Made by a program: the position numbers and the translations under genes
Shown here: piece after piece, positions 41,950 to 50,629 of the stretch
How the letters are laid out: each line of letters opens with the position of its first letter
How positions within the stretch are numbered: the first letter of the stretch is position 1
Source of the DNA: Streptomyces sp. NBC_00569
GTDB lineage: Bacteria; Actinomycetota; Actinomycetes; Streptomycetales; Streptomycetaceae
Direction: 5' to 3'
Assembly: GCF_036345255.1 (NCBI RefSeq)
Contig: NZ_CP107783.1
Coordinates: forward strand, 6,308,001 to 6,372,000
DNA: 64,000 nt
The notes under the pieces: generated by a model
Told to the model about the DNA's origin: nothing
Seen by the model: the letters and a program-made list of their open reading frames with translations, nothing else
Database searches by the model: none

Positions 41950-42348
41950 CCCGGTGCGGATTCCCCCCACGGGATCCGTCCGGGCGTCTGCGGTGCGGTC
42001 TGCCGGGACGCGTACACGGGAGGGCCGCTCAAGCTCTCCGTGGCACGTGTCCCGGCCAACGCGGTCGGGTCCGTCCCCCAAGACGGCCCCGGTCAACACA
42101 GAAACGCCCCCCAAGACGTTCCTGCATCGCCTCCTTAGACTCACGAGAACCTCAAATGGTTACGTTCAGATCACTGTGATCTGCGTCTCCTGCATATGTC
42201 CTGATCGTACGCAAGAGACCCCATATGTAGATCGAGGTTCGGACGTGAGAATGCTGCGGTTGTGATGTGAGGCGAATGTGAAGACCCCTTGATGATGGGC
42301 CAGACCAGGGGCGATGGGAAGTCCTTCCAGAAAATGGGCCGCTCACCT
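41950..42348. other. gene-free interval between citA and copA
   Basis: No convincing gene. From about 42080 the sequence is AT-rich for this chromosome. It contains a perfect 17-bp palindrome CAGATCACTGTGATCTG (42167-42183), which could be an operator or a copA terminator. TATGTC and ATATGTAG elements lie near 42195-42230. Confidence 0.55.
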
Positions 42349-44670
42349 TCAGGAAAACGTCCTCAGCCGGAGGCTGTTCGTCACCACGAACACGGACGAG
42401 AACGCCATCGCGGCGCCCGCGATCATCGGGTTCAGGAACCCGGCGGCGGCCAGCGGCAGCGCGGCCACGTTGTAGCCGAAGGCCCAGAAGAGGTTCCCCT
42501 TGATGGTGGCGAGGGTGCGCCGGGAGAGCCGGATCGCGTCGGCCGCCACACGCAGGTCCGCGCGCACCAGCGTCAGGTCGCCCGCCTCGATCGCGGCGTC
42601 CGTGCCGGTGCCCATCGCGAGCCCCAGATCGGCGGTGGCGAGCGCCGCCGCGTCGTTCACGCCGTCGCCGACCATGGCGACGGTGCGCCCCTCGGCCTTC
42701 AGGCGCCGCACGACGTCGACCTTCTCCTGCGGCAGGACCTCCGCGTACACGGCGTCCTCGGCGATCCCGACGGCCCGCGCCACGGACTCGGCGACGATCC
42801 GGTTGTCGCCGGTCAGGAGCACCGGCGTGAGGCCCAGCGCCCGCAGCTCGGCGACGGCCTGGGCGCTCGTCGGGCGGACCGCGTCGGCGACCGTGATGAC
42901 ACCCCGTGCCTCGCCGTCCCAGGCGACGGCGACGGCGGTGCGGCCGGCGGCCTCGGCGGCGGTCTTGGCGGCCGTGAGCGAGGGCGGCAGGGCGATGCCG
43001 TGCTCGGCGAGGAGGCGTTCCCGGCCGACCAGGACGTCGTGCCGGTCCACCACGCCGCGGACGCCGAGCCCGGCGAGCGCGGTGAAGCGGGTGACGGCGG
43101 GCAGCGTCCCGGCCCGGCCTGCGGCGCCCTCCGCGACGGCCCGGGCGACGGGGTGCTCGGAGGCGTGCTCCAGGGCCCCGGCCAGCCGCAGCAGGGTCTT
43201 CTCCTCGACGCCCTCGGCGGCGTACGCGTCCTGGAGCGTCATTCGGCCGGTCGTCACCGTGCCCGTCTTGTCGAGGACGACGGTGTCGACGCGGCGTGTG
43301 CTCTCCAGGACCTCGGGGCCCTTGATGAGGATGCCGAGCTGGGCGCCGCGGCCGGTGCCGACCATGAGCGCGGTGGGCGTCGCGAGGCCGAGCGAGCAGG
43401 GGCAGGCGATGATCAGGACGGCGACGGCCGAGGTGAACGCGGCGGTCGCCTCACCGGTGGCGAGCAGCCAGCCGGCGAACGTGCCGAGCGCGATGACGAA
43501 CACCACCGGCACGAACACACCGGCGATCCGGTCGGCGAGGCGCTGCACCTCGGCCTTGCCGGTCTGCGCGTCCTCGACGAGGCGCGCCATGCGGGCGAGC
43601 TGGGTGTCGGCGCCGACGCGGGTCGCCTCGACGACGAGCCGGCCGCCGGCGTTCACGGTCGCGCCGGTCACGGCGTCGCCGACGGTCACGTCCACGGGCA
43701 CGGACTCGCCGGTGAGCAGGGCGGTGTCGACGGCTGAGGCGCCCTCGACGACGGTGCCGTCGGTCGCGATCTTCTCGCCGGGCCGTACGACGAACCGGTC
43801 GCCCGGCCGCAGCCGCCCGACCGGCAGGCGCACTTCCGCGCCCGAGGCGTCCAGCACGGCGACGTCCTTGGCGCCGAGTTCGAGCAGGGCGCGCAGGGCG
43901 GTGCCGGCACGGCGCTTGGAGCGGGACTCCAGGTAGCGGCCGAGCAGGATCAGGGTGACGACGCCCGACGCGACTTCGAGATAGATGGTGGAGGAGGCGT
44001 CGGTGCGGTCGACGGCGAACGTGAATCCGTGCCGCATCCCGCTCGTGCCGGCGTCGCCCAGGAACAGGGCCCACAGCGACCAGCCGAACGCGGCGAGCGT
44101 TCCGACGGAGACGAGCGTGTCCATGGTGGCGGCGCCGTGCCGCGCGTTGGTCCAGGCGGCCCGGTGGAAGGGGAGCCCGCCCCAGACGGCGACGGGGGCG
44201 GCGAGCGTGAGGGAGAGCCACTGCCAGTTGTCGAACTGGAGGGCGGGCACCATCGCCAGCAGGACGACGGGCAGGGAGAGCAGCGCGCAGACGACGAGCC
44301 GCCGGCGCTCGGGGGCGGTGGGGTCGGGCTCGGTCCCGGACCCGCTCCCGGCTTCCGTGCGGATCTCGTGCGGGGGTTCGTCGCGAGCCCCGTCCGGACC
44401 GTCCGCGGCCGCTTCGGCCGGCTCCTCCCGGGCGACCGGCTCCGCCGTGTATCCGAGCCTCTGCACCGTGGCGACCAGGTCGGCGACCTCGACCCCGGGC
44501 GCGTAAGCGACCTTCGCCTTCTCGGTCGCGAGATTGACCGACGCCGTCACGCCGTCGAGGCGGTTGAGCTTCTTCTCGATACGGGCCGAGCAGGAGGCGC
44601 AGGTCATCCCGCCGACGGCGAGCTCCACTTCGGAGAGCGGCCCGGCCGTGGTGTCCGTGGGCGTGGTCAT
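42349..44670 (-). CDS. copA: copper-translocating P1B-type ATPase
   Basis: A 773-residue membrane ATPase that exports Cu+. It has an N-terminal HMA domain ([16 protein letters not shown] near residue 20) and eight membrane helices. The transmembrane metal motif is [19 protein letters not shown] near 425, the phosphorylation site [11 protein letters not shown] near 470, the P1[10 protein letters not shown] near 510 and the hinge [16 protein letters not shown] near 665. Between the HMA and the first helix is an acidic/Pro linker of about 60 residues. It follows copZ by 92 nt in the same direction, so copper acting on the CsoR-type site upstream of copZ probably controls both. GGAAAGAA precedes ATG 44670. 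Confidence 0.94.
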   Translation of the reverse strand: MTTPTDTTAGPLSEVELAVGGMTCASCSARIEKKLNRLDGVTASVNLATEKAKVAYAPGVEVADLVATVQRLGYTAEPVAREEPAEAAADGPDGARDEPPHEIRTEAGSGSGTEPDPTAPERRRLVVCALLSLPVVLLAMVPALQFDNWQWLSLTLAAPVAVWGGLPFHRAAWTNARHGAATMDTLVSVGTLAAFGWSLWALFLGDAGTSGMRHGFTFAVDRTDASSTIYLEVASGVVTLILLGRYLESRSKRRAGTALRALLELGAKDVAVLDASGAEVRLPVGRLRPGDRFVVRPGEKIATDGTVVEGASAVDTALLTGESVPVDVTVGDAVTGATVNAGGRLVVEATRVGADTQLARMARLVEDAQTGKAEVQRLADRIAGVFVPVVFVIALGTFAGWLLATGEATAAFTSAVAVLIIACPCSLGLATPTALMVGTGRGAQLGILIKGPEVLESTRRVDTVVLDKTGTVTTGRMTLQDAYAAEGVEEKTLLRLAGALEHASEHPVARAVAEGAAGRAGTLPAVTRFTALAGLGVRGVVDRHDVLVGRERLLAEHGIALPPSLTAAKTAAEAAGRTAVAVAWDGEARGVITVADAVRPTSAQAVAELRALGLTPVLLTGDNRIVAESVARAVGIAEDAVYAEVLPQEKVDVVRRLKAEGRTVAMVGDGVNDAAALATADLGLAMGTGTDAAIEAGDLTLVRADLRVAADAIRLSRRTLATIKGNLFWAFGYNVAALPLAAAGFLNPMIAGAAMAFSSVFVVTNSLRLRTFS

Positions 44671-44721
44671 CGCGGTTCTTTCCAGGGGCGTACGGGACTA
44701 CCGCCGAGCGTACGACCACGG

Positions 44722-44750
44722 GCGCCGGGCCGTGGTGGGCGGCCCGGCGC
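44722..44750 (-). terminator. hairpin between copZ and copA
   Basis: GCGCCGGGCC and GGCCCGGCGC form a perfect 10-bp stem with a 9-nt loop, 12 nt after the copZ stop. It may partly terminate or stabilise the copZ message, giving more chaperone than ATPase. Confidence 0.55.
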
Positions 44751-44762
44751 TCTCCGAGGGGC

Positions 44763-45080
44763 TCAGGCCCTGCCGGCCAGCTCGTAGCCCGCCTCGTCGA
44801 CGGCGGCCCGGACTTCCTCCTCGTCGAGGGGTGCCGCGGAGACCACGGTCACCTGTCCCGTGGAGGCCACGGCCTTCACCGACATGACGCCCGCGAGCCC
44901 CGAGATCTCGTCGGACACCGCGCCCTCGCAGTGGCCACAGGTCATGCCGGTCACCTGGTACACGGTGGTGACGGCTCCCTCGGCGCTCCCGGCGGCGTCC
45001 GAGTGGCACGAACCGCTGGGCGAGCAGCAGGAACCGGTCGACTCGGTGCCGATCTGGGGGAGCTCGGTCTGGGCGCTCAT
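44763..45080 (-). CDS. copZ: copper chaperone CopZ with a Cys-rich N-terminal extension
   Basis: A 105-residue protein. The HMA domain (about residues 38-105) binds Cu+ through TGMTCGHCEGAV and would deliver it to CopA. In front of it is an unusual extension with CCSPSGSCHSD near residues 18-27, giving three more Cys and a His; simple CopZ proteins are about 70 residues. The extension could bind extra copper or form an iron-sulfur or zinc site. It is first in the copZ-copA operon, with a CsoR-type operator about 110 nt upstream. Confidence 0.9.
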   Translation of the reverse strand: MSAQTELPQIGTESTGSCCSPSGSCHSDAAGSAEGAVTTVYQVTGMTCGHCEGAVSDEISGLAGVMSVKAVASTGQVTVVSAAPLDEEEVRAAVDEAGYELAGRA

Positions 45081-45190
45081 GTCGTTCTCCTTGTCGAAGG
45101 CCGCGTGCGTCCCGGTCTGGTCAGGCGTGCGGCGTACCGTGCGAGTGAGGGGCCGGGGGCGTCCCCGGGACCTCCTGACACTCGCGACTG

Positions 45191-45208
45191 TATACCCCTA
45201 GGGGGTAT
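45191..45208 (-). promoter_or_regulatory. CsoR-type copper operator
   Basis: TATACCCCTAGGGGGTAT is a near-perfect palindrome with the C4-5/G4-5 tracts and AT ends of actinobacterial CsoR sites. It controls copZ-copA. It overlaps the last codons and the stop codon (45198-45200) of the upstream prsW-like gene. Confidence 0.85.
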
Positions 45209-46148
45209 TTCTCCAAGGGGGATCGCTGCGGGCGAGCGAACGTACCCAGGCGATCCCCACGAGCGAGATGATCACGAGGCCGCCCACCGAGAAGAGGGTG
45301 AAGAGGTACTTCTGGGTGTCGGTCGGCTGCGGGATGTACCCCTCGGCGAAGAGCGAGAGGGGCAGGTCCGTGGCGGTGAGCCGGGCGACGATCCAGACCG
45401 CGATGCCGTGCGTGGAGTCCCACAGAGCGTGCAGCAGAGAGACGCCCAGACACGTGAGCACCACCGGCGCCGCGAAGCGATAGCGCCCGTTCGGCCTGCG
45501 GAACGCCAGCAGGGCGGCCCCGGAGATCGCTGTCCACAGCCCGTGCCCGAACGGTGCGAGCAGCCCGCGCGGCAGCTCCGTCGACAGGAGCGAGCGCAGG
45601 TCGATGCCCTGCATGCCGACGGCCGCGCCGAACGCGTGGCCCGCGCTCTCGAAGGCCGCGAAGCCGAAGCCGACGGACGCGCCGAGGACGAGTCCCGCCC
45701 GCAGCCCGCGCACCCGCGGCTGTGTGCGCAGCAGGTACATCAGGGCGGCGAGCTTGACCGCCTCCTCGATCAGGCCGACCCCGACGAACATCCACAGCGA
45801 GGGGTGCAGCAGGTGGTACTCCATGACCGAGGCGCCGACCACCCCGAGGACGCCGCCGACGGCGAAGCAGCCGAGCATCAGGCTCACGCCCAGGTCGCGC
45901 GCGTGACGCTCATACGCCCACAGCACGAAGGTGCCCGGGGCGAGGAAGCTGCCGAGCAGGATCAGCGTCGGCAGGAGCGTGGTGTCCCCGGTGGCGTAGG
46001 TGACGACGGCGGTCAGGGTCCAGAGGGCGAGTCCGCCCCACAGCCAGTGCTTCCACAGTCCCGCCCGGATCCGCGGCACGGAAGACGGGGGTCGCTTGGG
46101 GCCGGGGATGCGGGCTCGGGGCGCGCCGGGCGGCTGGGCTTGGGTCAC
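45198..46148 (-). CDS. PrsW-family intramembrane metalloprotease
   Basis: A 316-residue membrane protein with about eight helices. The three motifs of the PrsW/CAAX-protease group are visible: GVGLIEEAVKLAAL near residue 125 (EExxK), GFGFAAFESAGHAFG near 160 and SLLHALWDSTHG near 240. PrsW of Bacillus cleaves an anti-sigma factor, so a role in signalling is possible; no sigma or anti-sigma gene is nearby. The N-terminal 30 residues are Pro/Arg-rich and cytoplasmic. GAGGGA lies before GTG 46148. The stop codon falls inside the CsoR operator of copZ. Confidence 0.85.
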   Translation of the reverse strand: MTQAQPPGAPRARIPGPKRPPSSVPRIRAGLWKHWLWGGLALWTLTAVVTYATGDTTLLPTLILLGSFLAPGTFVLWAYERHARDLGVSLMLGCFAVGGVLGVVGASVMEYHLLHPSLWMFVGVGLIEEAVKLAALMYLLRTQPRVRGLRAGLVLGASVGFGFAAFESAGHAFGAAVGMQGIDLRSLLSTELPRGLLAPFGHGLWTAISGAALLAFRRPNGRYRFAAPVVLTCLGVSLLHALWDSTHGIAVWIVARLTATDLPLSLFAEGYIPQPTDTQKYLFTLFSVGGLVIISLVGIAWVRSLARSDPPWRNTP

Positions 46149-46320
46149 GGCAATTCCCTCTGGGTGGGGAAGATTTGTGACGGAGTTTACGTAGATACGT
46201 GTTTTGTCGCACCGTGAGTCGGTGCGGGGGCAGGGTCCCGGTGTCCGGGCCGGGGGCTACGTTCGTCCGGTCGGGTGACCGTCAGGGTCTTTCGTTCGGT
46301 GGAAGTGAGGCGCGAGGGCG

Positions 46321-47355
46321 ATGCGGGCTGTGGTGTTCGAGAAGTTCGGGGAGCGGGCCGAGGTGCGGGAGGTGCCCGATCCGGTGCCGGCGCCGCACGG
46401 CGTGGTCGTACGGGTCGAGGCGACGGGCCTGTGCCGCAGCGACTGGCACGGCTGGATGGGCCACGACCCGGACGTCCGCCTGCCGCACGTACCCGGGCAT
46501 GAACTCGCCGGAGTGGTCGAGGCGGTGGGCGCCGATGTCCTGGACCGGCGGCCGGGCGACCGGGTCACGGTCCCGTTCGTGTGCGCCTGCGGCACCTGCG
46601 CGTCCTGCGCGGCCGGCGACCACCAGGTGTGCGAGCGCCAGACGCAGCCCGGCTTCACGCACTGGGGCTCCTTCGCCGAGTACGTAGCCCTGGACCACGC
46701 CGCCGTGAACCTGGTGGACGTGCCGGACGAGCTGTCGTTCGCGACGGCGGCGGGTCTCGGCTGCCGTTTCGCGACCGCGTTCCGCGCCGTGGTCGCGCAG
46801 GGCCGGGTCGCCGCCGGGGAGTGGGTCGCCGTGCACGGGTGCGGCGGCGTCGGACTGTCCGCCGTGATGATCGCGGCGGCGAGTGGCGCGCGGGTCGTCG
46901 CGGTCGACGTCTCGCCCGCCGCGCTGGACCTCGCCCGCGCCTTCGGCGCCGCCCACTGTCTGAACGCCTCCGAGGTGCCCGATGTGGCCGCCGCCGTACG
47001 GGAGTTGACCGGCGGCGGGGCGCACCTCTCGCTCGACGCGCTCGGCTCACCGGCCACGTGTGCCGCCTCGGTGGGCGGACTGCGGCGACGGGGCCGCCAT
47101 GTGCAGGTCGGCCTGCTGCCGCAGGACCCGGTCGTGCCCATGGGCCGGGTGATCGGCCTCGAACTCGAACTCCTCGGCAGCCACGGGATGGCCGCGCACG
47201 CCTATCCCGGGATGCTGGAGATGGTCCGCGCCGGAGTTCTGCGGCCGGACCTCCTGGTCACCTCCACGATCACGCTGGACGCGGCGCCCGCGGCGCTCGA
47301 GGCGATGGGGACGACGCCCGGCGCGGGCGTGACGATCATCGAGCCGTGGGCCTGA
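46321..47355 (+). CDS. zinc-dependent alcohol dehydrogenase
   Basis: A 344-residue medium-chain dehydrogenase. Catalytic zinc ligands are the Cys in [14 protein letters not shown] near residue 38 and the GHE in [13 protein letters not shown] near 60. The structural zinc site is [20 protein letters not shown] near 88-107. The NAD(P) motif is [15 protein letters not shown] near 170. It oxidises an alcohol or reduces an aldehyde; substrate unknown. It is divergent from the PrsW gene, and an ACGTAGATACGT dyad (46189-46200) lies between them as a possible regulatory site. ATG 46321 follows a GAGGCGCGAGGG stretch. Confidence 0.9.
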   Translation: MRAVVFEKFGERAEVREVPDPVPAPHGVVVRVEATGLCRSDWHGWMGHDPDVRLPHVPGHELAGVVEAVGADVLDRRPGDRVTVPFVCACGTCASCAAGDHQVCERQTQPGFTHWGSFAEYVALDHAAVNLVDVPDELSFATAAGLGCRFATAFRAVVAQGRVAAGEWVAVHGCGGVGLSAVMIAAASGARVVAVDVSPAALDLARAFGAAHCLNASEVPDVAAAVRELTGGGAHLSLDALGSPATCAASVGGLRRRGRHVQVGLLPQDPVVPMGRVIGLELELLGSHGMAAHAYPGMLEMVRAGVLRPDLLVTSTITLDAAPAALEAMGTTPGAGVTIIEPWA

Positions 47356-47429
47356 AGGAAGCCCCGGGTGCCGGGCGGGCCCCCGCGCCGCGTGCCCGAC
47401 TGCTGCTCCGGAAAGCGCAGTTGATGCCC

Positions 47430-48020
47430 CTAGGGGAGCCGGGGCCGCCCCTGGTGCTCCGCCCATTCCGGGGCGAGGACCGACATCAGCGTCGAGTCGT
47501 ACCACTGGCCGTCGCGCAGTACCGACTGCCGGGCCACGCCCTCCTCGACGAAGCCCACCTTCTCGTAGACGCGGCGGGCCCGGTGGTTGTGGCTGAAGAG
47601 GTCCAGGGCGATGCGGTGCAGGCCCAGGCGCTCGAAGCCGTGGCCGACGATGAGGCGGGCCGCCTCCGTACCGAGGCCCCGGCCGCGGCCCTCGGGGCCG
47701 ACGAGCGTGCGGAACGTGCAACTGCGGTGCTCCGGGTCCCAGTCGTACAGGACGACCTCACCGACGAGTCGGCCGGTGGCGCGGTCGGTCACCGCGAGGT
47801 CGAGGCGGTCGTCCTGGGCGCCGCGTGAGCCGTACCAGGAGCGCAGGAAGTCCACGGTGAGCTCGTTCGACGGGTCGCCGGTGAAGTGGCGGACCTCCGG
47901 GTCGTCGATGATCTCGGCCATCGTGTCGGCGTCGGCGGCGGTGAACGGCCGCAGGACGGTCTTGTCGCCGGTCAGTACCGGCTTGGCGGAGAAGCCGGCC
48001 GCCAGGGGTTCTCGGGTCAT
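47430..48020 (-). CDS. GNAT-family acetyltransferase (RimJ/RimL type)
   Basis: A 196-residue N-acetyltransferase. The acetyl-CoA pyrophosphate loop is GPEGRGRGLGTEAARLIVGH near residue 108, preceded by EHRSCTFRTLVG, and SHNHRARRVYEKVGFVEEG near 140 is the RimJ/L signature. It would acetylate a protein N-terminus or a small amine. A leaderless start is likely (GACAAT, 6 nt before ATG 48020). It converges on the alcohol dehydrogenase gene. No specific target is indicated by the neighbours. Confidence 0.85.
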   Translation of the reverse strand: MTREPLAAGFSAKPVLTGDKTVLRPFTAADADTMAEIIDDPEVRHFTGDPSNELTVDFLRSWYGSRGAQDDRLDLAVTDRATGRLVGEVVLYDWDPEHRSCTFRTLVGPEGRGRGLGTEAARLIVGHGFERLGLHRIALDLFSHNHRARRVYEKVGFVEEGVARQSVLRDGQWYDSTLMSVLAPEWAEHQGRPRLP

Positions 48021-48026
48021 CCCGGG

Positions 48027-48032
48027 ATTGTC
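48027..48032 (-). promoter_or_regulatory. -10 element of the leaderless acetyltransferase transcript
   Basis: GACAAT on the minus strand ends 6 nt before ATG 48020. Confidence 0.45.
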
Positions 48033-48067
48033 CGAAGGGGCGGCCGCGCGGGGCAATCGAATAACGG

Positions 48068-48109
48068 GGGCGCCGCCCCGCACGGTGGCATGTGTGTGGG
48101 GCGGCGCCC
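48068..48109 (-). terminator. terminator of the small HTH gene
   Basis: A 16-bp stem with one mismatch (GGGCGCCGCCCCGCAC and partner), 17 nt after the stop codon of the gene at 48126. Confidence 0.8.
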
Positions 48110-48125
48110 GTGCGACCGAGGGCGG

Positions 48126-48323
48126 TCACTGCTTGAGGCCGCGGTTACGGGGGCGGGAGGCGACCCAGGCGTGGATGGTGTCCGCGTACCAGTAGGGCCT
48201 TCCCGACTCCACATGGTCGGGCGGGGGCAGGAGACCGTGTTTGCGGTACGAGCGCACGGTGTCCGGCTGGACCCGGATGTGCGCGGCGATGTCCTTGTAC
48301 GACCAGAGCCTGCGGTCGGTCAT
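48126..48323 (-). CDS. small helix-turn-helix DNA-binding protein
   Basis: A 65-residue protein consisting almost entirely of a MerR-like winged HTH: LWSYKDIAAHIRVQPDTVRS then YRKHGLLPPPD, with a C-terminal wing YWYADTIHAWVASRP. It resembles excisionase/BldC-type single-domain regulators. GGAG lies 6 nt before ATG 48323 and a strong terminator follows. No mobile element is present, so a chromosomal regulatory role is more likely than an Xis function. Repeated TGTGAC motifs upstream (48463-48528) might be its own targets. Confidence 0.82.
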   Translation of the reverse strand: MTDRRLWSYKDIAAHIRVQPDTVRSYRKHGLLPPPDHVESGRPYWYADTIHAWVASRPRNRGLKQ

Positions 48324-48462
48324 CTGTGGCTCCTTGCTGCGGGTGCCGCAGCGGCGGCTCGGGGTGGCCGTCGGGGGAGCTGCGGCGCGAACGCTGGCGA
48401 TCAGTCAGCCTGTGCCCGGACAACGACCCGCCCAGAGCGGAGGCGTGGGGCTGTCGAGGGGG

Positions 48463-48528
48463 TGTGACGCAAGACCCGCGTATCCGGGACATGTGTGACA
48501 GGAAAGGGGTGTTTGTGACACGAGTGAC
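48463..48528. repeat. four TGTGAC-like direct repeats
   Basis: TGTGAC at 48463, 48494 and 48514 and AGTGAC at 48523, all in the same orientation, in the gap between the HTH gene and the iolE-like gene. They may be protein-binding sites; chance is not excluded. Confidence 0.35.
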
Positions 48529-48600
48529 GCATTGGCGGCGCAGGGAAAGCGCGTACGCGGGCGTGACCGTTCGTCCGGTGGCGCCGTCGCCGCCGTCCTC

Positions 48601-49503
48601 CTACACCCCGCACGACCTCAGATAGCCCCTGGTGCGGCGGGCGATGGGCAGCGGACGGTCCGGTTCGCACGGGTACATGTCCTGCTCGACGATCGCGAAG
48701 AGATCGACGTCGAGGCGCTGCGCGGCCGCGATGACGGGCTCCAGCGCGGGCTCTCCGGCCGGGGGTTCGCACATCACGCCCCGCGCCACGGCGGGCCCGA
48801 ACGGGACCCCGCCCGCGCGGACGCCGGCGAGCACGGCGGGGTCGACCTGCTTGAGGTGGAGGTAGCCGATGCGCTCGCCGTACGTCTCGATCAGCTTGAC
48901 GCTGTCGCCGCCGCAGTACGCGTAGTGGCCCGTGTCGAGGCAGAGGGAGACGAGGTCCTGGTCCGTGGAGTCGAGGAAGCGGGCCACGTTCTCCTCGGTG
49001 TCGATGTGCGTGTCGGCGTGCGGGTGGACGACGGTCCGCAGGCCGTACCGCTCGCGGACCTCGTGGGCGAGCCGCTCGGTCTGGGTGGTCAGGTCGCGCC
49101 ACTGCGCCGCCGTGAGCGAGGAGTCCTCGATGACCTCGCCCGTCTTGTCGTCCCGCCAGAACGCGGGGATGACGACGAGATGCCCGGCGCCGGTCGCGCG
49201 CGTGAGTTCGGCGATGGCCGAGACGTGCTCCCACGTCGCGTCCCAGACGCCGGGGCCGCGGTGCAGGCCCGTGAAGACCGTGCCGGCGGAGACCTTCAGG
49301 CCGCGCCGTCCCGTCTCCTGTGCGAGCACGTCCGGGTCCGTGGGCAGGTAGCCGTACGGGCCGAGCTCGATCCACTCGTAGCCGGCTTCGGCGACCTCGT
49401 CGAGAAAGCGCCGCCAGGGGACCTGACGGGGGTCGTCGGGGAACCACACGCCCCAGGAGTCGGGTGCCGAGCCGATGCGGATACGGGGTGACATCGTCGT
49501 CAT
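48601..49503 (-). CDS. IolE-like TIM-barrel enzyme (inosose dehydratase or isomerase)
   Basis: A 300-residue xylose-isomerase-like TIM barrel of the myo-inosose dehydratase group. The start IRIGSAPDSWGVWFPDDP is typical of IolE. Metal-site candidates are Glu in YEWIELGPYGYLPTD near residue 43, His in VVHPHADTHIDTEENV near 160, Asp/His in LCLDTGHYAYCGGDS near 189 and Glu in FAIVEQDMYPCE near 274. It is divergent from iolC with an operator between. I start at ATG 49503 after GAAGGCTGG; ATG 49494 is an alternative. It most likely supplies the dehydration step missing from the rightward iol operon. Confidence 0.82.
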   Translation of the reverse strand: MTTMSPRIRIGSAPDSWGVWFPDDPRQVPWRRFLDEVAEAGYEWIELGPYGYLPTDPDVLAQETGRRGLKVSAGTVFTGLHRGPGVWDATWEHVSAIAELTRATGAGHLVVIPAFWRDDKTGEVIEDSSLTAAQWRDLTTQTERLAHEVRERYGLRTVVHPHADTHIDTEENVARFLDSTDQDLVSLCLDTGHYAYCGGDSVKLIETYGERIGYLHLKQVDPAVLAGVRAGGVPFGPAVARGVMCEPPAGEPALEPVIAAAQRLDVDLFAIVEQDMYPCEPDRPLPIARRTRGYLRSCGV

Positions 49504-49552
49504 GGAGCCAGCCTTCAGGGCGCCGGAGACGGGTGTCAAGACGTGGTCCGAA

Positions 49553-49562
49553 TGTCCGGACA
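49553..49562. promoter_or_regulatory. operator of the inositol cluster
   Basis: TGTCCGGACA, a perfect 10-bp palindrome of the GntR/FadR type, just before the iolC -35 and 50 nt from the divergent iolE-like start. A TTGACA in the opposite direction (49539-49534) borders it. Confidence 0.65.
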
Positions 49563-49567
49563 AAATG

Positions 49568-49596
49568 TTGACAGGGTCTTGAGGCAGGGCTAGACC
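49568..49596 (+). promoter_or_regulatory. sigma70-type promoter of the iol operon
   Basis: TTGACA (49568-49573), exact 17-nt spacer, TAGACC (49591-49596). It is about 50 nt before iolC and next to the TGTCCGGACA operator. Confidence 0.75.
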
Positions 49597-49645
49597 TGAG
49601 CCTGAGACCGCCGAAGGGGCGCGCGCCCCGCCGAAGGGAATCCGT

Positions 49646-50629
49646 ATGCAGCCCAGTCCCGGCGAGCCGTACGACCTGATCACCATGGGCCGGATCGGCG
49701 TGGACCTCTATCCGTTGCAGACGGGCGTGCCGCTGTCGGAGGTGGACACGTTCGGCAAGTTCCTGGGCGGATCGTCGTCGAACGTCGCGGTGGCGGCGGC
49801 CCGGCTCGGGCGCCGCACGGCGACGGTCACCCGCACCGGGGCGGACCCCTTCGGGGAGTATCTGCACCGCCGCCTGCGGGAGTTCGGCGTCGACGACCGC
49901 TGGGTCACCCCCGTGCCGGGCCTGCCGACGCCCGTCACGTTCTGCGAGGTCTTCCCGCCGGACGACTTCCCCCTCTACTTCTACCGCCGGCCCAAGGCGC
50001 CCGACCTGGAGATCCACACCGCCGAACTCGACCTGGACGCCATCAGGGCGGCCCGGGTCTTCTGGATGACGGGGACCGGGCTGAGCGAGGAGCCGAGCCG
50101 CTCGGCGACCCTGGCCGCGCTGGCGCACCGGGCGAAGGCGGGCATCACCGTCTTCGACCTCGACTGGCGGCCGGTGCTCTGGGGGGATACGGCCTGGCCG
50201 GACCCGGGCGCGGCCCGTCCCTTCTACGCCGAGGCCCTGCGCCACACGACCGTCGCCGTCGGCAACGTCGACGAGGTCGAGATCGCCACCGGCGAGCGCG
50301 AACCGGCCGCGGCGGCGCGGGCGTTGCTCGCCGCCGGGGTGCGCCTCGCCGTCGTCAAACAGGGCCCCAAGGGAGTACTCGCCATGGCCGCCGACGGCAG
50401 TTGTGCCGAGGTGCCGCCGCTGCCCGTCGACGTCCTGAACGGGCTCGGCGCGGGCGACGCGTTCGGCGGCGCCCTGTGCCACGGACTGCTCGCCGACCGG
50501 GAGCTGGAGGACGTCATGCGGTTCGCGAACGCGGCGGGCGCGATCGTCGCGTCCCGCCTGGAGTGCTCGTCGGCGATGCCGACCCGCGACGAGGTAGAGG
50601 CCGCACTCGCGGCGGGAGAGGTCCGATGA
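49646..50629 (+). CDS. iolC: 5-dehydro-2-deoxygluconokinase
   Basis: A 327-residue PfkB-family kinase that phosphorylates 5-dehydro-2-deoxygluconate in myo-inositol breakdown. It opens with LITMGRIGVDLYPLQTGVPL and FGKFLGGSSSNVAVAAARLG, both typical of IolC. The catalytic motif is LNGLGAGDAFGGALCHGL near residue 265, and DLDWRPVLWGD near 165 and VGNVDEVEIATGE near 196 are also characteristic. ATG 49646 is first in the rightward iol operon; the next start overlaps its stop as ATGA. The identity is supported by iolB, iolD and mmsA downstream. Confidence 0.93.
   Translation: MQPSPGEPYDLITMGRIGVDLYPLQTGVPLSEVDTFGKFLGGSSSNVAVAAARLGRRTATVTRTGADPFGEYLHRRLREFGVDDRWVTPVPGLPTPVTFCEVFPPDDFPLYFYRRPKAPDLEIHTAELDLDAIRAARVFWMTGTGLSEEPSRSATLAALAHRAKAGITVFDLDWRPVLWGDTAWPDPGAARPFYAEALRHTTVAVGNVDEVEIATGEREPAAAARALLAAGVRLAVVKQGPKGVLAMAADGSCAEVPPLPVDVLNGLGAGDAFGGALCHGLLADRELEDVMRFANAAGAIVASRLECSSAMPTRDEVEAALAAGEVR

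Noticed and set aside
48126..48323. Excisionase of an integrated element
   Set aside because: No integrase, att site or tRNA gene lies nearby; single-domain HTH proteins of this kind are common chromosomal genes in Streptomyces.
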